From Apostichopus japonicus (taxonomy: Eukaryota; Echinodermata; Holothuroidea; Aspidochirotida; Stichopodidae), in NCBI RefSeq assembly GCF_037975245.1, contig NC_092572.1:32213989-32277988 (forward strand): DNA of 64,000 nt, given 5' to 3'. Shown here piece after piece: positions 23,426 through 34,961 of this stretch (positions are counted from its first letter, which is position 1; each line of letters starts with the position of its first letter). The notes below the pieces were generated by a model, which worked only from the letters and a program-made list of their open reading frames with translations, made no database searches and was not told the DNA's origin. The translations under genes and the position numbers were made by a program.

Positions 23426-24150
23426 AATACAAGGGAGCTGGTGATACATCCGTCGTGTGGCTACACGATAAATATAATATATCCAATTTACTGTGAAACG
23501 TTCTATTGAAAGGTAGGTTAAACAGGAAAGGAAAAACTACTCTAGTAGCTGACTTGAATAACATATCAGAAATCTTCTAGTTTCGATCAGTATGTATACG
23601 TGCATAACACAAAAGACAATCAACCTTTGAACCGTGGAGCTCAATGCACAGTCGCGTACGTGTACAGTGGGCGTTGTTTATCAGCCACGCGATATCAGCA
23701 TTGATATGTACAGTGCTGTTCAGTGTAATAATCTGCATTCACATTGCCACTCTCACAACTCATTTCTATTTATCGTATTTCCATAACGTCGTTCTTACTA
23801 CATTGGGGTAACTTCCTCCTCTTCGGGTTACATCAAGGTACTATTCGTGATAATTTTCAGCTCGGGTGTGTTTTAAGTTGACGAAGAAGGATTCAAAGGA
23901 TCCTTGATTCACACGGCAACATCACACAAGTGAATTAGAGCGGCTTTCAATGTAAGTGTTACCCTTTCTGTGTGTATTACAGCAGTACACAGTTATAAGT
24001 ATTATATATGTCAATGGCTGTGGTTTAGAAGGTAGCGTTATGGGGTACTCCGGTAGCGGGTGTACTGTGACACATAAGTTAAACGAGACAGGTAGTATAT
24101 CGTGTTAAATTAACAGAGATCACCATCTTAATACACTGCTTCTAACCCTA
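23426..24150. other. No recognised gene
   Basis: Apparently unique AT-rich sequence between two hAT-like elements. No domain, repeat or RNA gene was recognised. Confidence 0.45.
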
Positions 24151-24222
24151 GATATAGTCAGGCGCGTAGCCAGGAATTTGCCAAGGGAGGGGCGAAACTG
24201 TAGATTCGGCATTGCAAACTAT

Positions 24223-27200
24223 CAGAGCCGTATATAGAGAGAGTTTGGCCAACTGGCGATTTGTGACGTCACACGCAAACCATGGGCATCAAAATAGGTC
24301 CAGTTGTCGTTACCAGTTGCGCGAAACACGAAAAACACCACACACAATATATAGCAGCTTTGCTCGTTGCGAACAGACGAAGCGACTCAGAATGTCAGAT
24401 TTTGACAGGCATACGAGGAACAAAATGGATATCAGGTAATGAATTAGAGTATGCGTTAGTTAGTGACATTTACGTTTATCTTCACACCTGAAATGCATAG
24501 AAAACTAGCTGAAAACCTGTCATTACACTTGTTTTATTTTACGCCTCATACTACTAGTCCTACTTTAGTCATACAAACGAAAAGCACACATCACAGTCCT
24601 GGCTAGGCTAGATTACAGACGCACAACTATAGCATCAGGCCTACATTAATAGATCCTTCAATTAAATCAAGTAGGCCTGCACATAAAATGACAATTTATG
24701 CTTCACTGATCTTTTCAGGTTTGCCAAAAAGTAGTTGTACCAGAGGTCATTGTATTAAACTCCAGAAGTTACATAGTAGGATTAATATTCGGCATAACTT
24801 TTTCTCTTCAGTCTAATACAACTTATACAAGGGTTGTGAATGGATGGAATGGTTTGCCTGAGAAGGTTGAATTGCAAGTAGTGTGAATGGGTTTAAGAAT
24901 ACTTTGGATGAGTACATTAAGCATTGTACTGTAATTGGGTATGACATTTGATGTCCTCGGTTTTATTCCTCTTATATAGCCTTAGGGTCCTTAATGGGGA
25001 CTTGAATGTCTCTCCTGGTCTTTTTTTCTACTAAACTAAACTATATACTTGAGTGTAGGAGTTAGCAATAGTTGGGAGTCTGTGGGCAAACCTAAGACTG
25101 ATATTGTGGTGTTAATTTCTCAGGAATGTAGTACTAGGCTATAGTATATGCAACAGATTGAATGGGTCTGTCGAGAAAAAAAAAACCTGCAACAACTGAA
25201 TACTGGTGTATGTTGTAGCTTATGTATTTTCCATTAACATATATACTATACGGTCATGTCCTTAATAAGGTTTCATGGATCACACTGACATAGTGTGCCT
25301 TCTTGTCAGTGTTGTCAACTGAGCACAGGGCTGATGACATCAATCAGTTTGCTATTATGCAGAGTGCAGACAGCAAATGGCCATAATGATAATTATTAAT
25401 TGTTCATACTGCCCTTACTGGCCTTACCTGAACAGTGATGTATAAAAATGCAAGAAGTCGTTAAGCTTTTCATTTAAGAATCGTTTCAGCCTGTCCTATT
25501 TCAAACATATGATTGGCAGGTTTCCACGTTACATAGCTTATCAAAATGGAGCTGTTCTGTAAAGCAAGAAAATCACACATATGCATGCATACAAACACAC
25601 TCATATATAACAATTTCTGAATATCTTTTCAGCTGCCCAAAGGTACTGGAATACAAGCTCTGTTGGGTGAATTAAAAAACCCTCATTGTACTCTTTTATC
25701 ATGGTCAGCGCAACTGGAACCAGCAATGATGGTGATGTGGATTTGACAGTACCTAGACAAGAATTCAATAGCTGCTTTGTGTTGAAGTGGGTTCAACTTG
25801 CTCAAGGCCATGACAGGATGACGACTAGACATTAGGATGAATTATCTGTTGCAGAGCTCTATAAACCAGGCAGTTGTTAAAACATCCATTGGGTGACCCT
25901 CACAGTCTACCAGGCACTGCATCGCAGAAGCAAAATGAAGTGTGTGTGATACCTTCATCTTATGAGAGTGGAATGGTATCAGTGTGGCCTCTGTCAATTT
26001 GGCTTCAAGTCTTTGTTTTCTTGAAAGCTGAGAAGATCTTTCAGTGGTTTCACACTGACCTCTGTACTTGACAATTCATGTGTATTTGCCAGCTCAGGAG
26101 GAAGCCAGATTTTAATTACATTAACCAATGCTGACTTTTTTTTGGACATGTGGTACATCTGCAAGGAGGTGAAGGAAGCAGTTGGAGATGCATGGATGTG
26201 GAATCTTGTTGATAGTCTGGCAGTCTTGTCCACAGATTATCCCAAAGCTTCTCCACATTGCCACATTCAGAACTTATTACATTGATAAACTTGAAAATTG
26301 CAGGAATCTAACGAAGCACCCATCAAGGGAATTTGTTTGTATAATTATTGAAAGCTGTGACCTTCTAATGTGACAGACTAATGTGAAATAAAGGGCAGTA
26401 GATTACCTTGTAAATGAACCTTGTTATTGTTTGATTGTATCTAATGTTTGCAAAATTTTAAGTTGCATGCTACCAATTGAAACATAATTCTTTCTCTATT
26501 AATGGGATATAAATACTTCTCCTTAAAGGGTGTGGAGACTCCCGCACAAAGAAACGTCTCATGCCGGTTATCTGACCTAGTTTCGAATGCGGTGTAACAG
26601 AAGTGTTAGACACCACCATTGATCCCAGAAAATACACATACAGCTTGCTACCATCTGTAAATAGACATTAGTGTACAGTCAATACAAACATCACAGTCAA
26701 TACCCACAACACAGTGCACATAGCAGCGTGGACATCTCAGGTCTAGATAAAAGATAACAAGGTATCAGGTTTCATTACTGTCTGCATTTTGTAGCGACAC
26801 AAAAAAAACTTCACTTGCAAGCAGTGGAAAGTAAACTTTTTCAGAGAGCGGTTTAGGGCAAGTCTTCAATACCTTTAAATATACTGCATCGGTTGTTGTC
26901 ACTTGATCATTTGCTTGTGTGTGAGCTAAACAGCTTAAATAATATGTAAAAAAATAATACAAACTTTCAAATTGCCAGATATTTACTTGCTCAAAATCAT
27001 TATCCAATCATGATTTGTTGCTATCCTTGAGTCCATTATTCAGATGATGAGGCAGATTCCCTTCAACTCTCCATGATGAAGGTAAAACATATCTTAACCA
27101 ACTGCCATTGAGTGTCCATTTGAAAGTTTCAAACACACAAGTGCATTGATTAAAACAAAGACTTTATTGCTGTGGTTGCAGGAACTGGATTTCAGTCTAG

Positions 27201-28442
27201 TAGTCACTCACCAGGTTTGTCATTATCACAGTCTGCTAACTGTGGCTTTTTATGTTAGGAGTTTTTCTTCAGAGCACATGTCACCTTTGATTTGTAAAAA
27301 AAGTCCTGAAATTCAGGGAGTTAAAATTTACTGTCTAAAGATAATTTAAAAAGATTTTTTTTAACTTTAATCATCAATGTGGGTGTCAATTAAGGGAATA
27401 AGGAGGTACTGATGCAACTTTGATAAATGATAGTTGACTGCATCCAAATTAAACCAAGGCCTAGGCTATACTTTTGAAGAAGAAAAAATTAGGCTGAATT
27501 CATGTTAGCCTAAAAAGGCTAGGCCAATGCTGACAATTAACACAAACCAAGATCATTTAACCATTTGGGCACTTGTTTATGGCATACTAAAAAGGGTCTA
27601 TATAATTAGGCCTGTATGTGTACACAACCCACAAGTTGCCAATGAGTATAGACCTAGCCTAACTAGTTTAGGCCTAGGCTACTTTGTTTTCCTTAGACCT
27701 AGTTTAATTGGGCCTTATACTGTGCCATATTATGTAATGTGCTATAACAGTTGTAGTAATAGAAGGAATGGTCCAGGTCTAACTAAGCCCAGGCTTAACT
27801 TATGCTTCGGGCTTAACTAAGGATTAGGGCTTTACGTGATGCCTAGAGGCTAGCCCACCCTTTTACATTAAACTAAAAGTGATACTTTTTTAGGCTAGGC
27901 ATAGCCTAGGCATACAATAACTAGGAATTAGGATAACTATATGTGCGACTGAAACTGCCATGCCTATGATTAGGAGAGCTGGCATAATGAAATCGAATTT
28001 GTGGATCGTAAAACGAGAGAGAATAGCCATGCGTGTAATTACAGAAACCAGTCTGAACGTAAAATTCTCGCATTGCTTGTACATTACTCGTATTACACTA
28101 GGGCCTATGGCTAGTATGGGCCTAGGCTACACAGACTTTTTTTCATTAGATCTCCATCTTGTTCTTTCTACTTCCAAAAAATTCCTCTTTTTTATGGTCA
28201 GTCGGATAATCAAACAACAATATCCATGTTCTGACCGATTGCAGCATCCCCAGCACCATTTCTTTCATAATTTCGTACTTTTTTCGTTTACACAAACGAT
28301 AGTCTATACACTGTGAGTATGCGTGTCGTCTGCTATAAAGTTTTCAAGTGGACCTATTTTACCACCCTGTGTGGGCGTTTTCCCTCTCGACCAATCCAAA
28401 TCGGTTACATGGTTGGCCAAACTCTCTCTATATACGGCTCTG
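24223..28442. mobile_element. Inner 4.2-kb hAT-like element
   Basis: The termini are inverted copies of CAGAGCCGTATATAGAGAGA extending to about 31 bp. The flanking 8-bp duplication CAAACTAT (24215-24222 and 28443-28450) is perfect. The length would allow an autonomous element, but I recognise no transposase or RW-dimerisation motif. The interior contains a decayed LINE end (about 24770-25046) and many TAGGCCTA-type palindromes (27.4-28.1 kb). Confidence 0.82.
24770..25046 (+). pseudogene. Decayed L2-like LINE 3' end
   Basis: A short frame containing TRVVNGWNGLPEKV, then VNGFKNTLDEYIKH in a shifted frame, matches the usual C-terminus of CR1/L2 reverse transcriptases. It is followed by a short UTR and a CTAAACTAAACTA tail (about 25034-25046), as in L2-group elements. 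Frameshifted and severely truncated. Confidence 0.5.
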
Positions 28443-28688
28443 CAAACTATCTAAGCGTAGCGCCACCGTGGGTTGGCGCGAAGCGTACAAGAAAATTTTG
28501 GCTGAAAATGCCTCCCAGATCGCTGGAAATGGCACTTCCCAGGCCTTGTAAGTTGCATCTTAGCATTTTCTCTGTTGAAAATACTAGCGATATCATAAAA
28601 ACATTAAAAAATTTCTTTAAAAATATGCTCAAGGGGGGGCGGCTGCCCCCTTCTCCCCCACCCCCTTGGCTACGCGCCTGGATATAGT

Positions 28689-29521
28689 TATTTCAATGTA
28701 TACCCTTTACCTATAAACCTTTTCTACTACAGGAAGTGTAGGTTAAAAACTTCCTGCTCATTCTAAGTAATATATGGCAGATGATCTTGACAAGCTATTA
28801 CAGTCCTGATATATAATGTTAACTAACATTATTAAATTTCATAAATTGTTTACTTATTTATTGTATTGTTTTCGTACATTGCGCATGGAGAAACACAAAC
28901 AATAATACTGTTGTCAGATACGTTCATCAAATTTTGTGATGAATTGAGATTTCCGGTGATTATTTTAGACAATAAACTTCAGTTCAGCTATGGGAATATT
29001 CTTTGACGGAATTGATATAAGTATATCATGTTTAAAGCGTGAAGTTATTATAGCGTTATTACTGTAGCTTACATATCACTCCATTATAAACATTCACTCT
29101 TAGTGAGTGGTCAAACTCAATTCAGATGAAAAACTGTAGACTCCTCTTGACGCTCTTGCAGTGTAAGCCTATTGTCAACTCGTAAAATACTTACTTCATT
29201 ATTGGAAATCTTAATGAGAGAACTAACATGTTTGCATCAATATTTCTCACTGTTACACTATTTTGTTTACGTACATCACACTAGTTATTTATAATACCAT
29301 TTGATACTGCATTTGAGGTACATTAAAAAAATGATATTTCTACTAAATATGATTTAATTTGACTGTACTTAGTTCAACACATTAATTCTTCCAAAGATTC
29401 AATCACTTCTGGGACGCACTATTTTTATGCTGTATATTTCTGAACATCAATGACACCTTGTATTAAAACTATGTGTTCCGAAAGTAGCCTATTGAACATG
29501 TCTACATAGAACAAACAACGC
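28689..29521. other. No recognised gene
   Basis: AT-rich sequence without long open frames or recognisable repeats. Confidence 0.5.
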
Positions 29522-29529
29522 TGTGCGTA

Positions 29530-30488
29530 CATAGGCGTAGGAGCCTCATTTGAGTTGGGGGGGGGGGGGCTGTAACGACTTGCCCGAAAAATATAACCAA
29601 TTTTTTTTTGCGCGCGCCGCGCGCGTTCTACATGTTACTATGCATATCATATAAGCATTCATCAGTTATTGCATCACATGTCAATAACATAAAATCATTT
29701 TCCGTGTTATTACCCTTCCATATTGGTTATAATTATTGGGAAGTCCTTACAGCAATAATGATAATAATAAAAGTTTAACCATTGAAAACACATTGCAAAT
29801 TCTTCTTCTTTCAGTAGGTGCCAGTGGCGGAGCTAGGGGTATTGGTCAGGGGGGAGAGAATGGTCTGTAGGGGCGCTTTCGACACTATCTAAGCGGAGCG
29901 CCACCACAGGTTGGCGCGGAGCGTACAGAAATTTTTTGAGTAAAAGATACTCCTAGATCGCCGGAAATGACCCTTTCCAGGCCTTGCTAATTTGCAGATA
30001 AACGAAGAATAAATAGGTGTCATCGCCATTTGTCAGAAAATTGCACCAACAAAATGTGACAAATGTCAATAGGTATTTCAGAGCGCAATAAAAAAAGTCA
30101 ATAATCGCGAATAAGTAGAAAGTGGTAAAAAGCTGAAAAGGGCGCCAGCAGTCCATTTGAGTCCGCCAGGGGGGCATCCGCCCCCTCTGACTGTATGGAC
30201 GCTCCGCTACTGGTAAGTGCCCGAAAAATTCTCAGCATATTGCCCGAATTTTTACAAAAAAATGAAAAAAACACATTGGAAATTATTATTCCTTCAGTAG
30301 ATGCCCGAAAAATTCTCAGCATATTGCCACATTTTCACCCCAAAAAAATTTGGAAAACACACTGCAAATTATTCTTCTTCCAGTAGGTGCCCGAAAAATT
30401 CTCAGCATATTGTCCGAATTTTCACCAAAAAATTGATTGGGGGGGCTGCAGCCCCCCCCGCCCAGCCCCCCCGCCTCCTACGCCTATG
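29530..30488. mobile_element. hAT-like element with CATAGGCGTAGGAG ends
   Basis: Inverted ends CATAGGCGTAGGAG/CTCCTACGCCTATG with a perfect 8-bp duplication TGTGCGTA (29522-29529 and 30489-30496). It is internally repetitive: a unit of about 84-86 bp starting GCCCGAAAAATTCTCAG occurs at 30219, 30303 and 30389. A further MITE is inserted at 29822-30212. Related sequence lies at 35844-36273. Confidence 0.82.
29822..30212. mobile_element. Nested hAT-like MITE
   Basis: A 391-bp insertion with ends CAGTGGCGGAG and CTCCGCTACTG, flanked by GTAGGTGC and GTAAGTGC (7 of 8). It breaks the 84-bp tandem array of the host element. It contains the shared MITE module at about 29884-29990. Confidence 0.72.
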
Positions 30489-30496
30489 TGTGCGTA

Positions 30497-33400
30497 TGTT
30501 AGACATATTTATATATATAGTTTTCAAATCAGTATATGTTGGAGGTGCAATACTGCTTACTTATACGAAAGACAGAAACATTTTGCACTTGTGTTATATG
30601 ATTAGTATGAACCTTTAATTAAGTACTATTATTTCGGTTCAGTTGAGCAGGATCGTGCGAAGTTTTGAGATATCTGTCAGAAGATGGACACTATGATCCG
30701 GCCCTACATCACACCGTAAGTAATACCCTCTCTAGTAACCCGCCTTAATCAATTGCCTCTAATGTGACCGTCCTTCAACTTTACCGTATTAAGTATCCCA
30801 TCTGTTTAGACTGAAGGTTACACCCATCTCCCACTTAACAATGCTTTATTCTAATATGTCATAAATATATCCATGTGTTCCTTTTAGCGATGCTACGGGT
30901 TAATTTCTTCCTCGGTTCTCTTTTCATTAAATTGGCGGAGGCATAAGGAATTTGTTTAATGGTGATGTCGTTATTTGTGCGGGTGCGTCTATGTGTATGA
31001 GACACTGTGTTTGTAAACACAATAACTCAAAAAGTATATGATGGCCGAAGGTAATGCATTGTATATGGATTTTTCCGCATTGGGGGGGGTGGGGAAAACA
31101 ATTAGGGTGTGGGGCACTTATCTTGTTAGGGCTGGCTTATAAAGGTTAGGGACAACTTCTCTATTAGGAAGTTGATTTAGATCAATAGGGAACAAAATTT
31201 GGAATTGATAATTTTATAAAAAATGCAAATTATAATATGCAAATTAGGACGCACTTTTGTTTTTAATGGAAAACACCAAAATACAATAAAATCACTATTG
31301 ACTTCCAAAATTGACACTTTACCGTAGTGAGTACAAAGAAAGCATTTTGTTATGTTGGGGTCAAAGCTCATGTGAGGTCAATAGTGGTCAAAGTCTGATA
31401 ATGTTGTTGTGACAGTGCCACAAATATTGAAACTTGAATGGGCTGAATGTGTGGTATAGAGATCCATATTAGTGAGTGCAAGAATCATTATGTATTTATA
31501 GTGGAGGTCAAAGATCGTTTAAGGTTAACAGTAATGGAAATCTGAGAATCATGTAAACACCATAACTCCAGAGGTACAACTTAAACGAACTTCATAATTT
31601 GTAAGTACATTCACCTGGGTCAGTACAAATATATTGCTTTTTATGAGGTCAAATGTCATTATATATAAAACGTCAACGTCACTGATACATTCAGGACTCA
31701 CCCGTGTGTAGAAACAAGCAGGTATGCTTAGCACACAGACCTATAAATATAGTATTACTCACTGATGAAATCTCAGTATTCATTAATGCGACCTTAAATC
31801 TAATTTCAAATTCTTTATCTCTCTTCATAATGAAGCTAGAGGGTTGCGCTCTCGTATTTGAGGCTGTGGAATATAAATACTAGAAATAATGAGGAGAAAT
31901 GCGAAATTTATATATTTTGATATTCAAAGGGAAGTCTTATAGTTGGTGTGTATTAGGTTGTTTTGTTGAGATAAACTTCATAGTAAAAGGCAGTGCGTTT
32001 GCTGACAAATGTAAACAACCGTTACTTGTTAGTTATACATGTTGCATTGGCGGCAACTAGTTCGTTTTCATTGCATCGTTTCCCGACAGCAAATAGTCTT
32101 CAAGGAAACCTCACGATAGAGAAGAATATCAAACAACATTAACAAGTGAAATTCAAAACCTGTCAATCAGAAGTTTGAAACTGAAACTAGAAGGATTATC
32201 CCGTTCTTAAATTTAGATTAAGAAGTAAATAAAACCGTTGTATATCAATGCCAATATATACATAAGTGCTTTGACTGCTATGGTGCAGACGGAATGGTGG
32301 TAACTAGAAAGAAGCAGGAAAATTTCATCTCTGAGGTAAATAAGTAGCTCCATCTATTGTCGACGGACAAGACTTAGATACTGGCAGCTTTGTTTAAATT
32401 CACTAGCTTAGACAGAGAAATGGCTAAGGGGCGTGGCATACGGTAAATCACATGTTAATTTAACGTCCCCTCTGTTTTTTGCGAGCGATTTATCGGCGTC
32501 TGCAGAAAATATCTGAGCGGTCAAACAAACATCGGGATCTTGATAACTGGTTCATTGATTTACATAAAAAGAAACATCATGTTAACTGCTTAATCGTCAA
32601 ATATATTCGAAAGAGGCCCGGCGGGGTTTAGAGGGCCAAGCCCTCAGACATTGAATCGTTTTGAAATATTTAAGTGGCGTATAGCAAGGAGCAACAGCCC
32701 CCCCCACAGCCCCCCCACAGCCCCTCCCCCTAAATCGCTTTACTTACCATTTTGGTGGGTGTACGAAGAGACGTAAGAAAGTGATTTTTTTTAAACGTTG
32801 TCTTTGGCGGATGGGTGCAAGGTTATTTTATTTTCGTTGGGATCCCCTTACCAGAATATTTACGCCGCGGTGTTATTTCTTTTCAAGAGGACCATTCCTT
32901 GGGATGTGTTTTTAGCCCTGGTGTCCTGGATCTGTGTAGGTTTGGATATTCTTGTTCTCGAATAGCGCTTTGAAACATACACACATATTACTTTTTCAGA
33001 GCGATTTTGTTTTATATCACTGGAATTTGTTTAAAGCTCTGGTGGGGGGGGGGGGGTGACGAATTCACCGGAAGCTGTTAAAGTGTGAGAAAATCCTTCG
33101 CAGAGACTTGGAAGCATAATAATAAATGTGAGAGAAATGAAGTACTTTTACATGAAGGGTACAAATAAATAAGTGGTTTCATTTAATTGTAATCCCGATT
33201 CGATATTCGTGAACACAATCAATTGCTGAAATACTAACTAAGAGACAAACCGAACCGCTCCAACATCCCTCAAGGGGTGTAAAACCAGCCTGAAGTAGGT
33301 GTGATTGCCCCACCGCTCCCCTTTATTGATTGAATGTATGCTCCGTGTGATCCTCGTAGACTAGAGTTTCCGTTCAAACATTAATGTATCATTTTACTTT

Positions 33401-34500
33401 TAGTATTGATCTTATTGAATAGATGTCATACGGATAAAAGCCAGGTTTATCTATGAATGATTAGCCAGGTTTATTATTGACGTACCATTAATTTAGTTTG
33501 TCGTATAAATGAGGTATTTTGTATGATTTGATTTGATTAGTGAACAATGAAGAGCTGTAGATATTTTAAACGAAGTATAAATTACCTATAGGCATTTCTC
33601 ATGCCATTTTAAACCATTATATGTCTTTGAAATATCCATATTATATTGAACCAGTCTCCAGAGGACCTTTACGCAAGACCCCTTCCATAAATCTATGTTT
33701 TGTGGTTCGCATTTCGGGTTTGCAGCTCAGAGAACAGATTAACGTCGTACACGGGCAATATCATAAATTTTGGTAATTCACTACAATACTGCATAATATT
33801 TGAAATTCCCTTCTGGATGTGCTTCTTTGTGAAGGATATAAGCGTAGGAAAGGGGTCCTTTTGTTCATGGAAATGCACTTTCTATATGATATATCCTTAC
33901 AATTAAGCCTTTCTTTGATAAGAAGATGACGTCCCCTAATGCGAAAAGCACCTTGCGGCCGCTTTGTAGAGTGTAAAACTTTATTTGATAATGAATTGTG
34001 GAAGCCTGCCATCTATTTTTACATTTTCGCTTTATTTACATTGGTATAGCGTCATCGATTTAAAAACTTTCGCCCCGTTGTGTATGTTTGCAAAATTGTG
34101 CGGAGGTCCTGGATCAGTTCTTTTCTGTTAGGTGTTGTAGGCTACTTCTGATAGTTGGCCAAGGGACAGGTATCTTCCCACACGAAATTAATTAAGAAAA
34201 GAACTTTCTCAAAAGAGGAAGAAGGATCAGTATAGGGCCTTATTGTTTGCTACGCATGCTGCAGACAACTGCGAGCTTTGTGGAGAATTAAGGTCCTTAA
34301 AGGTCGGTATAACCAGTATGTGGCCCTAAATTATAGAACGCTAAAATTGCTAGAAGTTTTCAAAAAGTACTTTCCTTCAGGTCTTTACTCTCCAAATTGT
34401 TCTCAACATTTTTAAGGAACACTCAAGATAACTGAAAATCCGAGTGAGGAAAATTTCCTTGAAGGTTGACATTGAAACATTTTTGACCAAAAGTGACCGG
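30497..34500. other. No recognised gene
   Basis: Long AT-rich stretch with no supported coding segment. It includes an old repeat around 30950-31560 with AGGTCA-containing phrases like those at 44.1-45.3 kb, C-rich runs near 32699-32728, and a G13-14 tract near 33043. The open frames near 33.7-34.0 kb overlap on opposite strands and have no domain. Confidence 0.45.
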
Positions 34501-34509
34501 CATATTTGA

Positions 34510-34711
34510 ATGATATAATACAATATCTTTCTTACCCGCCCGTTTCCTACTTTCTTAGCGATGGTTTCCTTGCTGTTTTTGCTCAGTTTTTTGCTTACTT
34601 TTATTGAAAGATTGGCCTTGAAAATCGTATGAAATTTATTGGCCTCAAATATGTTATATATACATAGAAAGTAGGAAACGGGCGGGTAAGAAAGATATTG
34701 TATTATATCAT
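34510..34711. repeat. Perfect 46-bp inverted repeat (MITE or hairpin locus)
   Basis: Arms at 34510-34555 and 34666-34711 are exact reverse complements over 46 bases, separated by 110 bp. They include the words CTTACCCGCCCGTTTCCTAC and its inverse. No open frame lies inside. A short MITE is most likely; transcription would give a long perfect hairpin. Confidence 0.85.
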
Positions 34712-34744
34712 AAATATTTCATCGATCGTTTCCATGCGGTGTTA

Positions 34745-34895
34745 CTTTTCAGCATAATGTACGCCCGTCGGATCTGGGCGCTCGACGACAGCCCGTCTTA
34801 CGGGTCAATCGCCTATTATATACTGTATATATGTCATATGAATTAATACACTCAATCGTGTAAACATGTATCTCCATATCCTATCTTCGTCTTCG
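34745..34895. repeat. Repeat also found at 37.6-37.8 kb
   Basis: CAGCATAATGT, then a CCCG-rich palindrome, then CCCGTCTTACGGG and CATATGAATT-ATACACTCAATCGTGTAAA in order, match 37640-37770 with modest divergence. It lies just 3' of the LINE stop at 34962, so it may be that LINE's 3' UTR. Confidence 0.6.
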
Positions 34896-34961
34896 TCTTC
34901 GATACGGTGACACATCCGCAAAAAGGGACAATATCTCACCACACACACGTCAAGAGAATAA

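Larger units (their letters stand above)
24159..28680. mobile_element. hAT-like MITE split by a second hAT-like element
   Basis: The outer element starts CAGGCGCGTAGCCAGG and ends CCTTGGCTACGCGCCTG, with a perfect 8-bp duplication GATATAGT at 24151-24158 and 28681-28688. Only 24159-24222 and 28451-28680 belong to it, about 290 bp. The rest is the inner element. Its right part holds the module shared by several MITEs (about 28447-28552). Confidence 0.85.
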
